From positions 69,845,189 to 69,909,188 of the forward strand of contig OY829541.1 of NCBI GenBank assembly GCA_963691705.1: a DNA stretch of 64,000 nt, in the 5' to 3' direction. Positions 35,894 to 47,086 of the stretch are shown here, piece after piece (position 1 is the stretch's first letter; each line of letters begins with the position of its first letter). This DNA is from Viola odorata. Its lineage: Eukaryota > Streptophyta > Magnoliopsida > Malpighiales > Violaceae. Below the pieces are notes generated by a model. It searched no databases and was not told where the DNA came from. It was given only the letters and a program-made list of their open reading frames with translations. A program made the translations under genes and the position numbers.

Positions 35894-36989
35894 TAGAACT
35901 GTCAAACCGGGTCTGCGGGTCGGACCCGACTCAGGACTCAACAGATCCGGAAAAACTCGAGCCGGGACTGGTCCTGACCCGGGCCAAATACATTGGTCCC
36001 GGTCCCGGCCTGAAAAAATGGCTTGGGTCCGGGACTGGACCCTGTCCAACCCGGTTTTTTTTTTAAAAAATTTAAATTCAATTTGATCCTTTTTAATTAT
36101 CAGTTTTCAATTAAAAATTTAGAAATAATTCATCAAAACACTAGTGTATAAATTGACTTAAACATAGAAACATAGAAACTCCGGATGAAAGTTACCAAAT
36201 AAAATTAAGATGCATTCCCTAATTTTCCTTTATAGTTTATCGCCCAACATGAAATTGATATATTGTTTAAAGTGAATACATTAATAATAGAAGAAATATT
36301 GTTAAAATGCAATTAATAATCCACATTCCAACGATGTTAATTAATTAATAATTGATTTACACACAATAATCATCAGTTCATCACCATATTCCGTATTCTA
36401 GTCGAAAGATTACAAATTTACACACAACAATCAAGAGTTAAAACTAGAATTTCACTGTTTATTTTCTAATTAATTATTCCAATATTCACACACAAATACA
36501 CAATCATCTAATTAATTATTTCAATATTCACTTTCTCATCGTTGCAGCAAGGAGAGGACGGGAGGGTCACCGGCTTGCAGCGAGGAGAGGACGGAGGGTT
36601 GCGGCGTCGGTTAGAGGAAGAAGACGTGATGCTGGCTGCGGCGTCGATTGACAGTGGGAGGGTGAGGAAGAAGAGAAGACAATGGGGTGGAGGGACTGGT
36701 GTGGCGGTGATGCCGCGGTGGGTGGCGGTGGTGTTGATTGATGGTGCGGTGGGTGGAGGGATTGGTGGCCGTTGGAGAGTGAGAGGGTGAGGAAGAAGAG
36801 ATTAGAGAAGACAAATGCTTTGTTGATGTCGCGGTGTGGTGTGGGTTAGGTTTTTTTTTTTAGGGTTGGGTCGGGTTTCAGGTCAGACCTGACAGTCTCG
36901 AAAATTCTAGACCCGGTCCCGAAAATTTTTAGGACTAATTTTGGGACCCGACCTGGCCTGATTTTTTGGGTCTCGGTTTGACAGCTCTA
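35894..36989. mobile_element. Non-autonomous hAT element
   Basis: A 1096-bp element with ends TAGAACTGTCAAACCGGG and the reverse complement of TAGAGCTGTCAAACCGAG, flanked by an 8-bp target duplication with one mismatch (CTTTGAAG 35886-35893, CTTTAAAG 36990-36997). Subterminal CCCGG/GGGTC-rich sequence is typical of plant hAT MITEs. The interior includes a GC-rich stretch (36540-36800) with open frames in both strands but no transposase; it may be captured host sequence. Confidence 0.88.
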
Positions 36990-37313
36990 CTTTAAAGTAT
37001 CAATCAGTATATGCTTAAACATTAAAGTTTGTTATTGAGTTTAAAAAAAATTAAAATTACTTAGAAAATCATGGTGGAAATTAGGTAGAAAAAGTCAATT
37101 CAGGTTTTAAAGTCAAAATAACTTGTATAGTTTTGTTTAATTTAGAAAAGTGAATATTGTAAGTACGAAAGTGACATTGATATTTTACATATTATTTTTC
37201 AATTATTTTAATAACTTCTTTCTCTGTTTCTATTGGGTTAGAGAGAGAAAATATAGGTCAAAGCATTTTGACCTTCTTTTAACATACTATTTAAATTGAG
37301 ACGCTATATATTA

Positions 37314-37573
37314 CTCCCTTTAGTCTCCAATAAATGACTTCCTCGCATCCCAATATTAAGTAGAGAACGCATATCGAGGAAACCGTATGAGGCACTATTT
37401 GATCCCAAAAAATTCCGTACTTTTTTTCGAACGTACGTTAATCCTTAACGTACTTCCGAGAAAAAATTCGAGGTAAAATTGTCTCAAATAGTGACTGTTC
37501 CGGCCGTCTTAAGATACGTTCCAAAACAGTAAAAATAAATGCTAAAACGTCACTTATTGGAGACCAAAGGGAG
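37314..37573. mobile_element. Stowaway-like (Tc1/mariner) MITE
   Basis: A 260-bp element with 20-bp inverted ends (CTCCCTTTAGTCTCCAATAA at the left, its near-complement TTATTGGAGACCAAAGGGAG at the right) flanked by TA on both sides. No coding capacity. Confidence 0.88.
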
Positions 37574-37643
37574 TATAAAGTATGTGATCATCAACTACTG
37601 AGAGAATAATAAAAAGTGTTGATTACATGCAAGCAAATACTTA

Positions 37644-38161
37644 GGGTCTGTTTGGCGTTCCGGTTCTAGTTGGAAAAGTTCTATGGGAAAAAGTTCTATG
37701 GGAAAATGATTTTTGGTAAATGGAATGTGAGATACTTGAGGTGTTTGGTAAAACAATTTTTCAAAATTATGGTTTGGATGTAAAATGACCATAAAGGGTA
37801 TAAAACCCATTTTTAAAAAATTAATAAAAATAGGAAAAGTGGATCTAGAATTGTTTATGTTGAGGTAGAGATTTTATTGTGCTAATTTTTAATTTATTTT
37901 ATTAATTATATAAAGTAAAAAAATTAAAATGAAATTGAAAAAAAAAGAAAAGGGAGAGAGAGAAGGCCAAAAGGCCTTCTCGTTGGCCACTGGAGCATTT
38001 TGCTCCAGTGGGAGGCAAGGCTAATTGGCCTTGCCTTGAAATGCCTTTTGTTAAAAGGCATTTTGTGGGAATGGTTTGTGGTGTTTACCAAACACCTAGG
38101 GAGTAGATTTTCTACTTGGGAAAGTCATTTCCCAAGTAGAACCAAAGCCCCAAACACTACC
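37644..38161. mobile_element. Tourist-like (PIF/Harbinger) MITE, copy B
   Basis: A 518-bp element flanked by TTA (37641-37643 and 38162-38164). The left end GGGTCTGTTTGGCGTTCCGG is identical over 20 bases to copy A at 18373. The interior follows the same order as copy A, including the TTTGGTAAA, AGGAAAAGTGGATCTAGAAT and CTGGAGCATTTTGCTCCAG blocks. The right end forms a local hairpin (CTACTTGGG..CCCAAGTAG). Confidence 0.88.
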
Positions 38162-38542
38162 TTAGTGATATTTGTCTCCCTTGCCCCAATGCTCCAGCCC
38201 ACTTGCCACAGTACTCCAGCCCATTTGGAAGCATCAGATTCTATAGTGATTGCCTTTCACTACTTGTTCTAAACGAGCACCAAATTGTTTTTGGGTTATT
38301 AGAATTTTTATAGTCAAAGATTCTTGTAACATGCTTATTTCATTTTCTATTTATTTTTTATTTTTCCCCACTATAAATTTTATGGATAAACTTACTTACC
38401 TCAAAACATCAAAATATATAATTTAACCGTTGGATATATATTGAAAAAATTAGAACATAATATCAAACGGAACCTAATAAATCTCTTGTTCGCCCAAACC
38501 TAGTGAGAGGAATCCGAATGGTGAAATAGATAATAAAAACAA

Positions 38543-38700
38543 GAGAAATACTATTTTGATAGAAAAAATAAACAGATGACAGTTTCGTAAATAAAATAAT
38601 CATTTTATTTACGAAATTACCACCATATATTTACGAAACTGCCATCATTTATTTACAAAACTACCATTTGCTTGTTTTTTCTGTCAAAATAGCAATTCTC
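38543..38700. mobile_element. Short Mutator-like MITE with 9-bp target duplication
   Basis: A 158-bp element with about 31-bp inverted ends (GAGAAATACTATTTTGATAG / GAGAATTGCTATTTTGACAG) flanked by identical 9-mers TAAAAACAA (38534-38542 and 38701-38709). Its middle holds a perfect 15-bp palindrome arm pair (38583-38597 and 38602-38616). A 9-bp duplication is the Mutator signature. Confidence 0.82.
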
Positions 38701-38709
38701 TAAAAACAA

Positions 38710-39572
38710 TACTAAACGAAATCGCATTTTTCTAATTTATTATCTTACTGGTGGTAAAAATACTAGTAAAAATTCAAACCCAAATCTGAATCTTACATCC
38801 GCTTATAAAAGAAATAAATGAATAATTAGAATAATCAATGACACTAAAGATGAGGAGAATATTATAACTAATTTGACTTATTAATATACATTAACCCTTA
38901 CGATGTAGGTGATGAGATCGGTTTCTATAATGATAATTAATAATATAATATATTTAAAAAAGGAGGAGAATATTATAAGAATAAATGCTCGCGCGAAAAC
39001 AAAAGGTGTGAGGTGGGGGAAAAGCAAAATATAAAAAATAATAAAATAGAAACTCGGCTAAAATTGACAGTTTTTCAGTTACAGAAGACGACGAAGGATC
39101 ATTTTATACGGACAGAAAGAGAAATGAAAAAAAGGTAGAATCACAGCATCCACACACACTCTACTACTACTAATCCCACCACCGTACCCTCCTCCACCAT
39201 CGCCGCCGCCGCCACTCCGCCACCATAGAATCCCTTACGTTTCCTACCAACAATAAGCACGCAAGAACCAGGAATCCGCCACGTGGAAGCATCCAGCCAC
39301 GTACCCATAAATATTCCATCTTTCTTTTCCATTTTCCATTTTTGGTTTTTCTGCTGACGATGCGAATTTAATTTCGTGTTCCTTCAGAATGGTAATCCAA
39401 TTCCAGATAAGAACAAATGCCCAACAGCTCAACACACCCACTACTTCAATTTTCCTACTTGTAATCTTTTTTCCACGCATTTAGCAATTACGCTGATTAA
39501 TTCTCTGGAATCCGATTCGTTGTCGCTCTTTCTTTCGTTCATTCCCCATAAGATGCCAATTTAATCCCCAGA
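38710..39572. other. Intergenic and promoter/5' UTR of the 5'-nucleotidase gene
   Basis: AT-rich up to 39100, then CCACC/GCCGCC-rich sequence (39170-39230) and pyrimidine-rich sequence before the start codon, as in plant 5' leaders. Confidence 0.35.
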
Positions 39573-42500
39573 ATGCGAATTCCCAAGAAACCCGCCTCCT
39601 TTTGCTTCTCCCTCTTCTCCCCAAAATTTTCAAACCCTTTCGCCTTCCAATTTCGGCTCTATCATCCGGAATTCCTTCAAGCTCCGTCTTGCTCCTTCCC
39701 GTACAGAAAGCAACCGGTACGAGCTTCAGGTTCGTTTAGTTCTACTTTTTTTCTTTTGTGTGTAATTTTGAACTGTGCAAGGTGTTTTTAAGCTTGACGT
39801 GTCGTGTCGAATTTGTGGTTTTATGGTAAATCAGTTTAAGTTTTGGAGTTCTTGAGAGGAATGGTGGAATACTAGTGGTTTCTATTTTAATATAGGTGGT
39901 TCAGGGATCGTGTCTTGGAGGATTCGCTTGATTGATTCATCTTGAAGGTAAGAAGTGAACAGGTTTCCTGTTTGTCCAAATTGTCATTCTATAGTTTTTT
40001 TTAAAGAGAAAAATGAAATGGGTGTTTAGTTTTTTTCAAGTCTCATTCAGCTTTTCAACTCCTATTTTTTGTAGCTTGTATTGTTATGTAAGTTGGTCAA
40101 CTTGATGAAATACTACTTAAATTTTGATGCCATGATCCAAAGTCTTGTGCTTTCTTGTCTTTCTCTTTGTTGTGGTGGTCCTTTTTTCTTCCCTAATGTT
40201 TAGGGGAAAAAGTGGCATCCTGCATTGCATATTGTTTGAGGTATGCAGTAGAGTAATACCTTCGATTAGGTGATAAAATTTTGATCATGTTGTGTGTTTT
40301 AATTGAATATTTTAGGAACTTATCAGTTTCACTCAAGCCATAAGATGGGTGAAAGTAACAACAGTGCTGTTCTAAGGGACGAAATATCATATTCTAAGCA
40401 TATAGACTCTGTTGAAGATGCTCAAAAACCATGTATATGGTCGTCGCCAGAAGGTGGGCATAAGATTGAGATTGGGAAGCAGATCTTCTGCAACAGATCA
40501 TTGAATATGAGGAACATTGTTGCTGTCGGTTTTGATATGGATTATACTTTGGCACAGTACAAGCCTGACACCTTTGAATCCCTTGCATATGAAGGCACAA
40601 TCAGAAAGTTGGTGTATAATCTTGGTTATCCTCAAGAGGTTTGTCTACCTTATCATTCACACTTCTTTGCTGTGATTAGATAGATATGTTGTTATTTTCG
40701 TTTAGAATTTGAGGATCATGCCCATAATATATGCAGCTGCTAGGATGGTCATTTGACTGGGAGTATATGGTTAGGGGCTTGGTTCTTGACAAAAAGAGAG
40801 GCAATATCTTGAAGGTAAGTTATCTATAAATTTACTCCTACTGCTGTCATTAGTCACACAATATTTGAATGGGAAAGCTCATGTATTGGTCATTGTGCAT
40901 TATGCAGATGGATCGTCATAAATATGTGAAAGTGGCTTACCATGGATTTCGAGAGTTGTCCAAAGAAGATAAAGTTGGCACTTATGGGAGTACTCTAATA
41001 CGGGATTCTTTTGATGAGCCTGATTATGCGCTTATTGATACTCTTTTTTCACTCGCCGAAGCCTACTTGTTTGCCCAACTTGTTGACTTTAAGGACAGCA
41101 ATCCTGGAAAAGTTCCTGAAGGAACTGAGTAAGAATACCACTCAATACTTTTAACTACCATTAGTCTGTATGAGGTGGCTCAGTGTTGTTTGGACTTATT
41201 TGAGCCTATTATTTAATATCAGCAAGCAGCAGGATAGACACGTAGTTTTGTACTTTATTGATTCAATGCATTTATCCACTGTTTACCATTTTTAACTAGT
41301 GGAAACTAACTTTTTCAGTTATGCCCGTATGTACAAAGACGTTCGTGCTGCAGTTGATTTGTGCCACCGTGATGGGACATTAAAGCAGATGGTTGCAAAA
41401 GATCCTAGAAGGTAGGGTGAAATTTATCTTTACTCTATGAAGTATACATAATATATCATGACTGGCAGTGTATATTTATTGTTTGATTTGGAATTGTATG
41501 TTTTACCAAATGGGAAGGCATCCATTGAAATATTTGGGGTATACAAGTAACAAAATGGTTTCTTGTTAGCGAAGAAATTATACATGTCTTGATTGAAACG
41601 CTAGATGAACAGTTGAATGAATTTCCATTTTTCTTATGTGCTTTGTTCTTAATTTGTCTTCTGCCTTTCTTTTTGTTTTGTCTTCCCTACTTTTTTGTTG
41701 GCACCTCTCAGATATATCAATGAGGATATGTATATAGTACCTATGCTCAAAATGCTTAGAGATTCTGGTCGTTCTACATTCCTGGTAACAAACAGGTATT
41801 GATGCCTTTCTTCTACTTTGCTTTTCCTTCCTAATTAAAACAGTTGTATCAGGATATTATCATCATTATTATATTAATACAGAATCAACCGACCTTATAT
41901 CATACACTTTTTTTCTAGTTCTTTACATAGGTTTTCTGTATATTACTAATTACTTGTGCTGGCACAAAACTGAACATGGTTTTATATGTTGCAGTTTATG
42001 GGACTACACAAACATTGTGATGAACTTTCTCTGTGAGGCCCGTACTGTGGATGGCCCTAGAACTTGCAACTTTGATTGGCTTCAGTACTTTGATGTCGTC
42101 ATCACTGGCAGGTCAGTTTTTTTCCCTTAAAAAGCTTTATGTATAGCCGGCTTTATCTGTACTATAAGCTACCAATTTTTGAACAATGTTTTAATATCTT
42201 TAAAAAGTTCCTTTCCCCCCTCTTTGTGTATTGTCTTTTGCATTTGCCTATTGCTGCTGCAAGTTGCAATTTTCCAGTGTCCAAATTTTGGGTCCTATTA
42301 GCCATCCTTGACTTTTAAAGTAATCATAATTTCAGTGCAAAACCGGGGTTCTTCCATGAAGACAATCGTGCTAATCTTTTTGAGGTTGATCCTGAGTCTG
42401 GGATGCTACTCAACACTGATAATGGAACTCCTATGGCTCAGGTCAGATTTTTTTTATACATCTAATTCAGACTTGTATCTTTGTCTGATACCCCCCATAT

Positions 42501-44438
42501 CCTTTGACTGATTTAATTTTCATTTTCTGAAAAGGTGGGGGGCTTCTCACCAAACATATCATTGAAGAGCAAAAGTAAGAGTTGTAGAGTTTTCCAGGTA
42601 TGTTTGGTGGATTTATTTGGTGCAAGATACGAGAGACTTATCCTGAATATTTTAATTAAATAACTGTTGCATCTCTTTGGATTCTTGAAAACTGATTTTC
42701 CAGGGAGGCAGTGTTGGTCATCTGCATAAACTGCTCTCAATTGAGTCAAGCTCTCAGGTGATTCTTTATTTGCTTTGTTGATCTCTTGAAGTTGTTAGTT
42801 AGTGAAAACCATGCTGAATTTATATTTTTCCCAATCTGCAGTTTTAATCTAATAGCAATACTTCTTATTAGGTTCTTTACGTCGGGGATCATATCTACGG
42901 AGACATTTTACGCAGCAAAAAGGTTCTTGGTAAAGCAATCCTTTCTTTTTCCCAGCTCCTATTGACTATAATCATACAAAATTTATGCATGCCAGCAAAT
43001 AATTAACTCAAAACTATACAGTGCTCTTTTTGCTAATACGTGAAAACAAGTAAACTGCCAAGATAACTTGCTTGGTGCAATGAGCACACACATGCATGGC
43101 AAATACATTCTTTAACTGTGTGTGTGTGCACATGATCCCTCATGTTTTTGGTGTGTTGACGATTGTTGTTGTTTATGTGAACTATTTATGCCGGTAGGTT
43201 GGAGAACAATGCTTGTGGTTCCAGAGCTTGATAGGGAGGTTGAACTGCTATGGGAATTAAGGGACTCACGTAAGGTAATTGCTCAAGGTTCTCAATATGA
43301 CCCACTAAGATCATTTCGTATTTTTATTATGAAATGCTAATTGTTACACCATTATCCATCAAACGAAATAACCATTTTTTCCCTGGACAAGTTTATAGAA
43401 ACTATTAGTTATCCAGGTGGTTCTAAATTGTAACTGGAATGCATATTTTACAATATTTGATGGTAAACAGATTTGTTCATCCTTGTTGAATCAGCTCTTT
43501 TACATCTTTTGCAGCAACTCCGATTGTTGAGGAATGAGCGTGATCAAATTGAAGACGAAATACATCATCTAAAGTGGTCTCTGAAGTAAGTAGAAGAAGG
43601 CTTTATGAAGTTTCGGCACTTGAAACTTTATTTGCGGATATCCATACTCAGGTTTTTTTTGTTTTCCTATTCCAGATTTGAAGATCTTGATTCAAATCAA
43701 AAGCAGAAGATGTCTGCTGCAGTTGATGCTTTGGAGGTTAGATGATAGTTTCTGATGCTACTTTGTGGTTGGAAGTGATTTTTGATGGATTGTGTAATTT
43801 TGTACTCATGATTTGTTCTTCAATGGTTTCTTTGAACAGATGAAAAGGAATCAAGCCAGAGTCAGTCATCAACAGGCGCAACGGGAATGCCACCAGAAGG
43901 TGCCGACTTTCTTATGGTTTACATTTCTAATATATTGTATATAGTCTAATAATATCTTTATGTGAACTTTGAGGCTAAGGACTCTTATTTGGCGATGAAT
44001 TGCAGTTTCACAAGGTCTGGGGACAACTCATGAAGACTGGCTATCAAAATTCTCGTTTTGCACATCAGGTAATGTCTAATTACTACATACTCTTTTATTG
44101 AAATGTTGGCCCATATGTTTGCATCCTGATTCTTGGGTCTATTAGAGGAAACTTTATCTACATTAGAAATGCGTTCTCTCCCTTTATTTATACTCGCGCA
44201 GTTTTCCTTTCTTCTTTCTGGGATGAGGCTTTACATTTCATCGAATCTGGGTTCTCTTATTCGTACTGTTATGTCTTGTCAACTAACACCCATTACTGAT
44301 TTTCTCGGTGCTCAGGTTGAGAGATTTGCATGCCTTTACACTAGCCAAGTATCAAACTTAAGCTTGTATTCTCCAGACAAATACTACCGACCCGGTGAAG
44401 ACTATATGCCTCATGAATTTGATATTCTTCCCCTTTGA
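39573..44438 (+). CDS. HAD-superfamily cytosolic-type 5'-nucleotidase (IMP/GMP class)
   Basis: Seventeen coding exons: 39573-39729, 40316-40638, 40737-40814, 40908-41128, 41319-41411, 41712-41795, 41995-42111, 42336-42441, 42535-42597, 42704-42757, 42872-42929, 43198-43274, 43515-43585, 43676-43736, 43840-43899, 44006-44068, 44316-44438. They join in frame to 602 residues. The HAD catalytic motif I is VGFDMDYTLA with Asp126 (nucleophile) and Asp128; STFLVTNS is motif II and YVGDHIYGDILRSK is motif IV with the metal-binding Asp. The family (NT5C2-like) removes phosphate from purine nucleoside monophosphates; Arabidopsis At5g48960 is the plant match from memory. The first exon encodes a Phe/Ser/Pro/Arg-rich leader that may target an organelle; Met63 (40345) begins the conserved part and may be a second start. 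Confidence 0.92.
39905..39947 (+). other. Candidate cassette exon with in-frame stop (5'-nucleotidase gene)
   Basis: A 43-base segment with a good acceptor (GGTTCAG) and a strong donor (GAAG|GTAAGAAG) in the first intron. Joined to exon 1 it reads GIVSWRIRLIDSS and then TGA. Including it would end the long form and leave Met63 as the usable start. Inferred from splice signals only. Confidence 0.45.
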
Positions 44439-45120
44439 AGTGCGGTTAACTAGCTCACAAACATGAGGAGCTTCTAACTGAACTTTGGGCTATGAAAGGG
44501 AAAATAATCGTGCCTTCACTAACAGTCCTTTTTTTTTGGCTCCCTTGTAAATAAAGGCTGTTTGATACGATGGATGCAAGCAATTGTAACCATATTCTAT
44601 TCAAATATATTAGCCATGTTAGCTTTTGTTATGAAGAATTCAGCTATAAATCTCTGTTATTTTGTGCTTCTTCTCTTGTGTTCTTGGGAATCCTCCCTAA
44701 CCTCTTCCAGTTAGGAGAATATTTTTGTTTGAGCATCAATAATGACATCTAAAGGGATGGTGTAAGGGTGTCAAAATGGTTTGACTTGTTGGGTTGACTC
44801 ATAACCGACTTGGGTTAAGGTTTTTTACCGTCATTTAAACGGGTCGAGTATCGATCGGCCTATTTTTTTTTTCTTTTTCTTTTAATAAAGTAAACCCGCT
44901 CTCGGTCAAACCGGGTAATATATAATTTTTTTAAGGGTAAGGATGAGAAATCTGAGTTCGATACTCTATTGGTATTTTTGATCCATTTATGAAGTAGGTC
45001 ATAGGTTCTGTTTGCGGTTCGATAAAGTTTATATATCAAAGTTTACTGTATATCACTGGTACCGTGCCATGAGGACCATTTCATGAAGAAATTGTTGTAG
45101 AGTCTTGGCAATGAACTCTA
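44439..45120. other. 3' UTR and degenerate repeat-like sequence
   Basis: 3' flank of the 5'-nucleotidase gene. At 44767-44950, GGTGTCAAAATGG and repeated GGTCGAG/CGGGT words resemble one end of a hAT-type element; the other end was not found. Confidence 0.35.
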
Positions 45121-45580
45121 TTATGAATGCGTAATGAACACCCTAGATTTCATGGTGGTCCATTTGAGTTTGATGGATTCTTTGTCTGCATTAAAGTTCA
45201 CTCTAGTGTTACCCAGCAAGTATTTTACAGTCTGCAAGACGACAAAAACACTCAACACTCATCAGTAGTTAAATTCTAATAAATTCACCTCAATCTGCTA
45301 AGGATTTAGGGTTTATGACATGACAGATGCAAAATTTTAGATAAGTTACCTCAAGCTGCTTCAAGGATGTAGCTGTATGCAAAACTGTGTTTCCATTATC
45401 ATCCTTAGCATTCACAAAATCATCTCCTCCATCAAATTCCGCCAACATCTTCAACGCTACGATTCTGTTATGCTTTGCTTCCGAATGCAAAACGAACCCG
45501 CCGCTGTCTGTCCATATCGAGCCACTTCAGTTCTGTCCTCAATCAACTCTCTCGCAACATCAATCCCTCCATGACTGCCG
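45121..45580 (-). pseudogene. Ankyrin-repeat protein fragment (BDA1/ITN1-like)
   Basis: A minus-strand exon (to 45350) reads LHSEAKHNRIVALKMLAEFD and then FVNAKDDNGNTVLHTATSLK QLE, a typical ankyrin repeat (DxxGNTxLHxA) of plant membrane ankyrin proteins. It splices in phase 0 to 45231-45121, TVKYLLGNTRVNFNADKES, where the family continues with another repeat but here ends at a TAA. Upstream, frame continuity is lost near 45505 (DVARELIEDRTEVARYG in another frame). No transmembrane PGG domain is present. It is a truncated remnant lying between two intact genes. Confidence 0.75.
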
Positions 45581-46440
45581 GATGAGGAGGTGTCATCCCA
45601 TCAATCAGAATTCAAAATCCACCAATGCCTCCACAATTTCAACGTACCCTCCTTTAAAAATAAACAGAGATTTTCCAAAAGAATATTTAAAATTTTCAAA
45701 AACTATTAAATAATTCATAATTTTTTTTAAGAAAAAAACAGTTTTTTTTTTTTTTTAAAGGATACATTTGCTTTATCGAATAAAAATAAAAGAAAAGCCA
45801 CAGAAAAGGTGACTTGAAAGGAGGGGACAGGGGAGAGGCCAAAGCCATACAAACGAATCAACCTAGTTCGACCAAGAAAGGATTGGTTCAGAAGAAAATA
45901 TATTATTTTTTAATAATTTGGTGATTATCATTCCTTTTTCCCAATTTATATTACTAGTTTTGATAGCTGTTGAAACTATCAAGGCAAAATGGTATATTAG
46001 CTCTTTTCAGAATGATATTGGAAGATTATGGCAAAACGGTGCGTTCGAGATTGAACACTCCTCCCACTCCCAGTCTCAAATTCCATCTTCCACTGAACAG
46101 CGTTTCTTTCTGGTCTGCAAAACCCTAAATCGACACAGAGTTCAGCTCAAATAACTGATCCCCCCCCCCCCCCCCCCCCCCTCAACAAAGAAGGAAGAAA
46201 GGTGCGTTGATTCAACACATTTTTCTTAAGATCTATACGCCATTTTTTTTCAAAACTCTCATATAGAGATTTTCTCCTCCTATACAATTAATTAGGGTTT
46301 ATCTGTCTAGTTTATTCCTTTCTGTTTGTATTAGTTGGTTTAGATATTGGGTTGTCGAGATAGTGATTGAATTTTATTGTTAATGCTTTGTTTTTCCTTT
46401 TTAAAGAAGCAGGTTGGATTATACATTTCGCCGATTGAAC
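45581..46440 (+). other. Spacer, promoter and 5' UTR with intron of bL27m gene
   Basis: A T-rich run (45740-45757) is followed by promoter-like sequence. A 5' UTR intron is inferred from the donor after AAAG (46202) to the acceptor AAGCAG (46412). The leader contains a C22 run, listed separately. Confidence 0.45.
46160..46181. repeat. C22 homopolymer
   Basis: Twenty-two consecutive C residues in the likely 5' leader of the bL27m gene, 20 bases before the UTR intron donor. Real length may vary or be misassembled. Confidence 0.9.
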
Positions 46441-47086
46441 ATGTTGAATTTCACGACAACGTTGTGCAAACGTTTGAATGTGAAGGAGTTGGTCACTAAT
46501 GTTCCGGTCTATGAAAGCCTTACTGGTAATAACAATAAAGTTGACATTTTTTCCTACTAATAAGAGGTTTTGTGTGATCTTGATTGGTGTGACTTTGGTG
46601 CTAATTTGATTAACTCTATGTTCAGATGGGTCTGCTGGCGGGTTGAATTTGATGTTTAGGCGTTGGGCTACAAAGAAAACTGCTGGTTCCACGAAGAATG
46701 GGCGGGACTCGAAACCTAAGAATCTTGGGGTCAAGAAATTTGGTGGGGAGGTTAGTGTTTTGACAGGGCTTGGACAAGTTTTATTCTAATGTTTGATGTA
46801 GCGTTGCATGTTTAGTGTTTGAACTACTTTTGTTGCATTACAGAGGGTGATACCAGGAAACATCATAGTTCGGCAGAGAGGCACTCGCTTTCATCCTGGA
46901 AACTATGTTGGCATTGGGAAAGATCACACCCTCTTTGCCTTGAAAGAAGGGAATGTCAAGTTCGAGACGAACAAGCTTACTGGTCGCAAGTGGATACATG
47001 TTATACCGAAGGAAGGATATGAGCCTCACCCTGTTTATGCAGAAACAAGTGCTTCTGCATCCGAGCAGCTGAAGGCAGCTTCATGA
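46441..47086 (+). CDS. Mitochondrial large-subunit ribosomal protein bL27m
   Basis: Three coding exons (46441-46525, 46626-46750, 46844-47086) join in frame to 150 residues. Residues 1 to about 41 form a presequence-like stretch ([20 protein letters not shown]) with Arg/Lys and no clear acids at the start. The bL27 domain begins [20 protein letters not shown], then [20 protein letters not shown] and [20 protein letters not shown]. bL27 helps hold tRNA at the peptidyl-transferase centre. The presequence, the post-L27 C-terminal tail and the sequence type point to the mitochondrial, not chloroplast, form (compare At2g16930/At5g15220 type). Confidence 0.93.

Noticed and set aside
36542..36814. 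Overlapping GC-rich frames on both strands inside the hAT element
   Set aside because: Low-complexity Gly/Arg and His/Pro-rich products; no gene-like features. Treated as element interior.
43122..43340. Plus-strand frame in another phase around nucleotidase exon 12
   Set aside because: Intron plus exon read-through of the nucleotidase gene.
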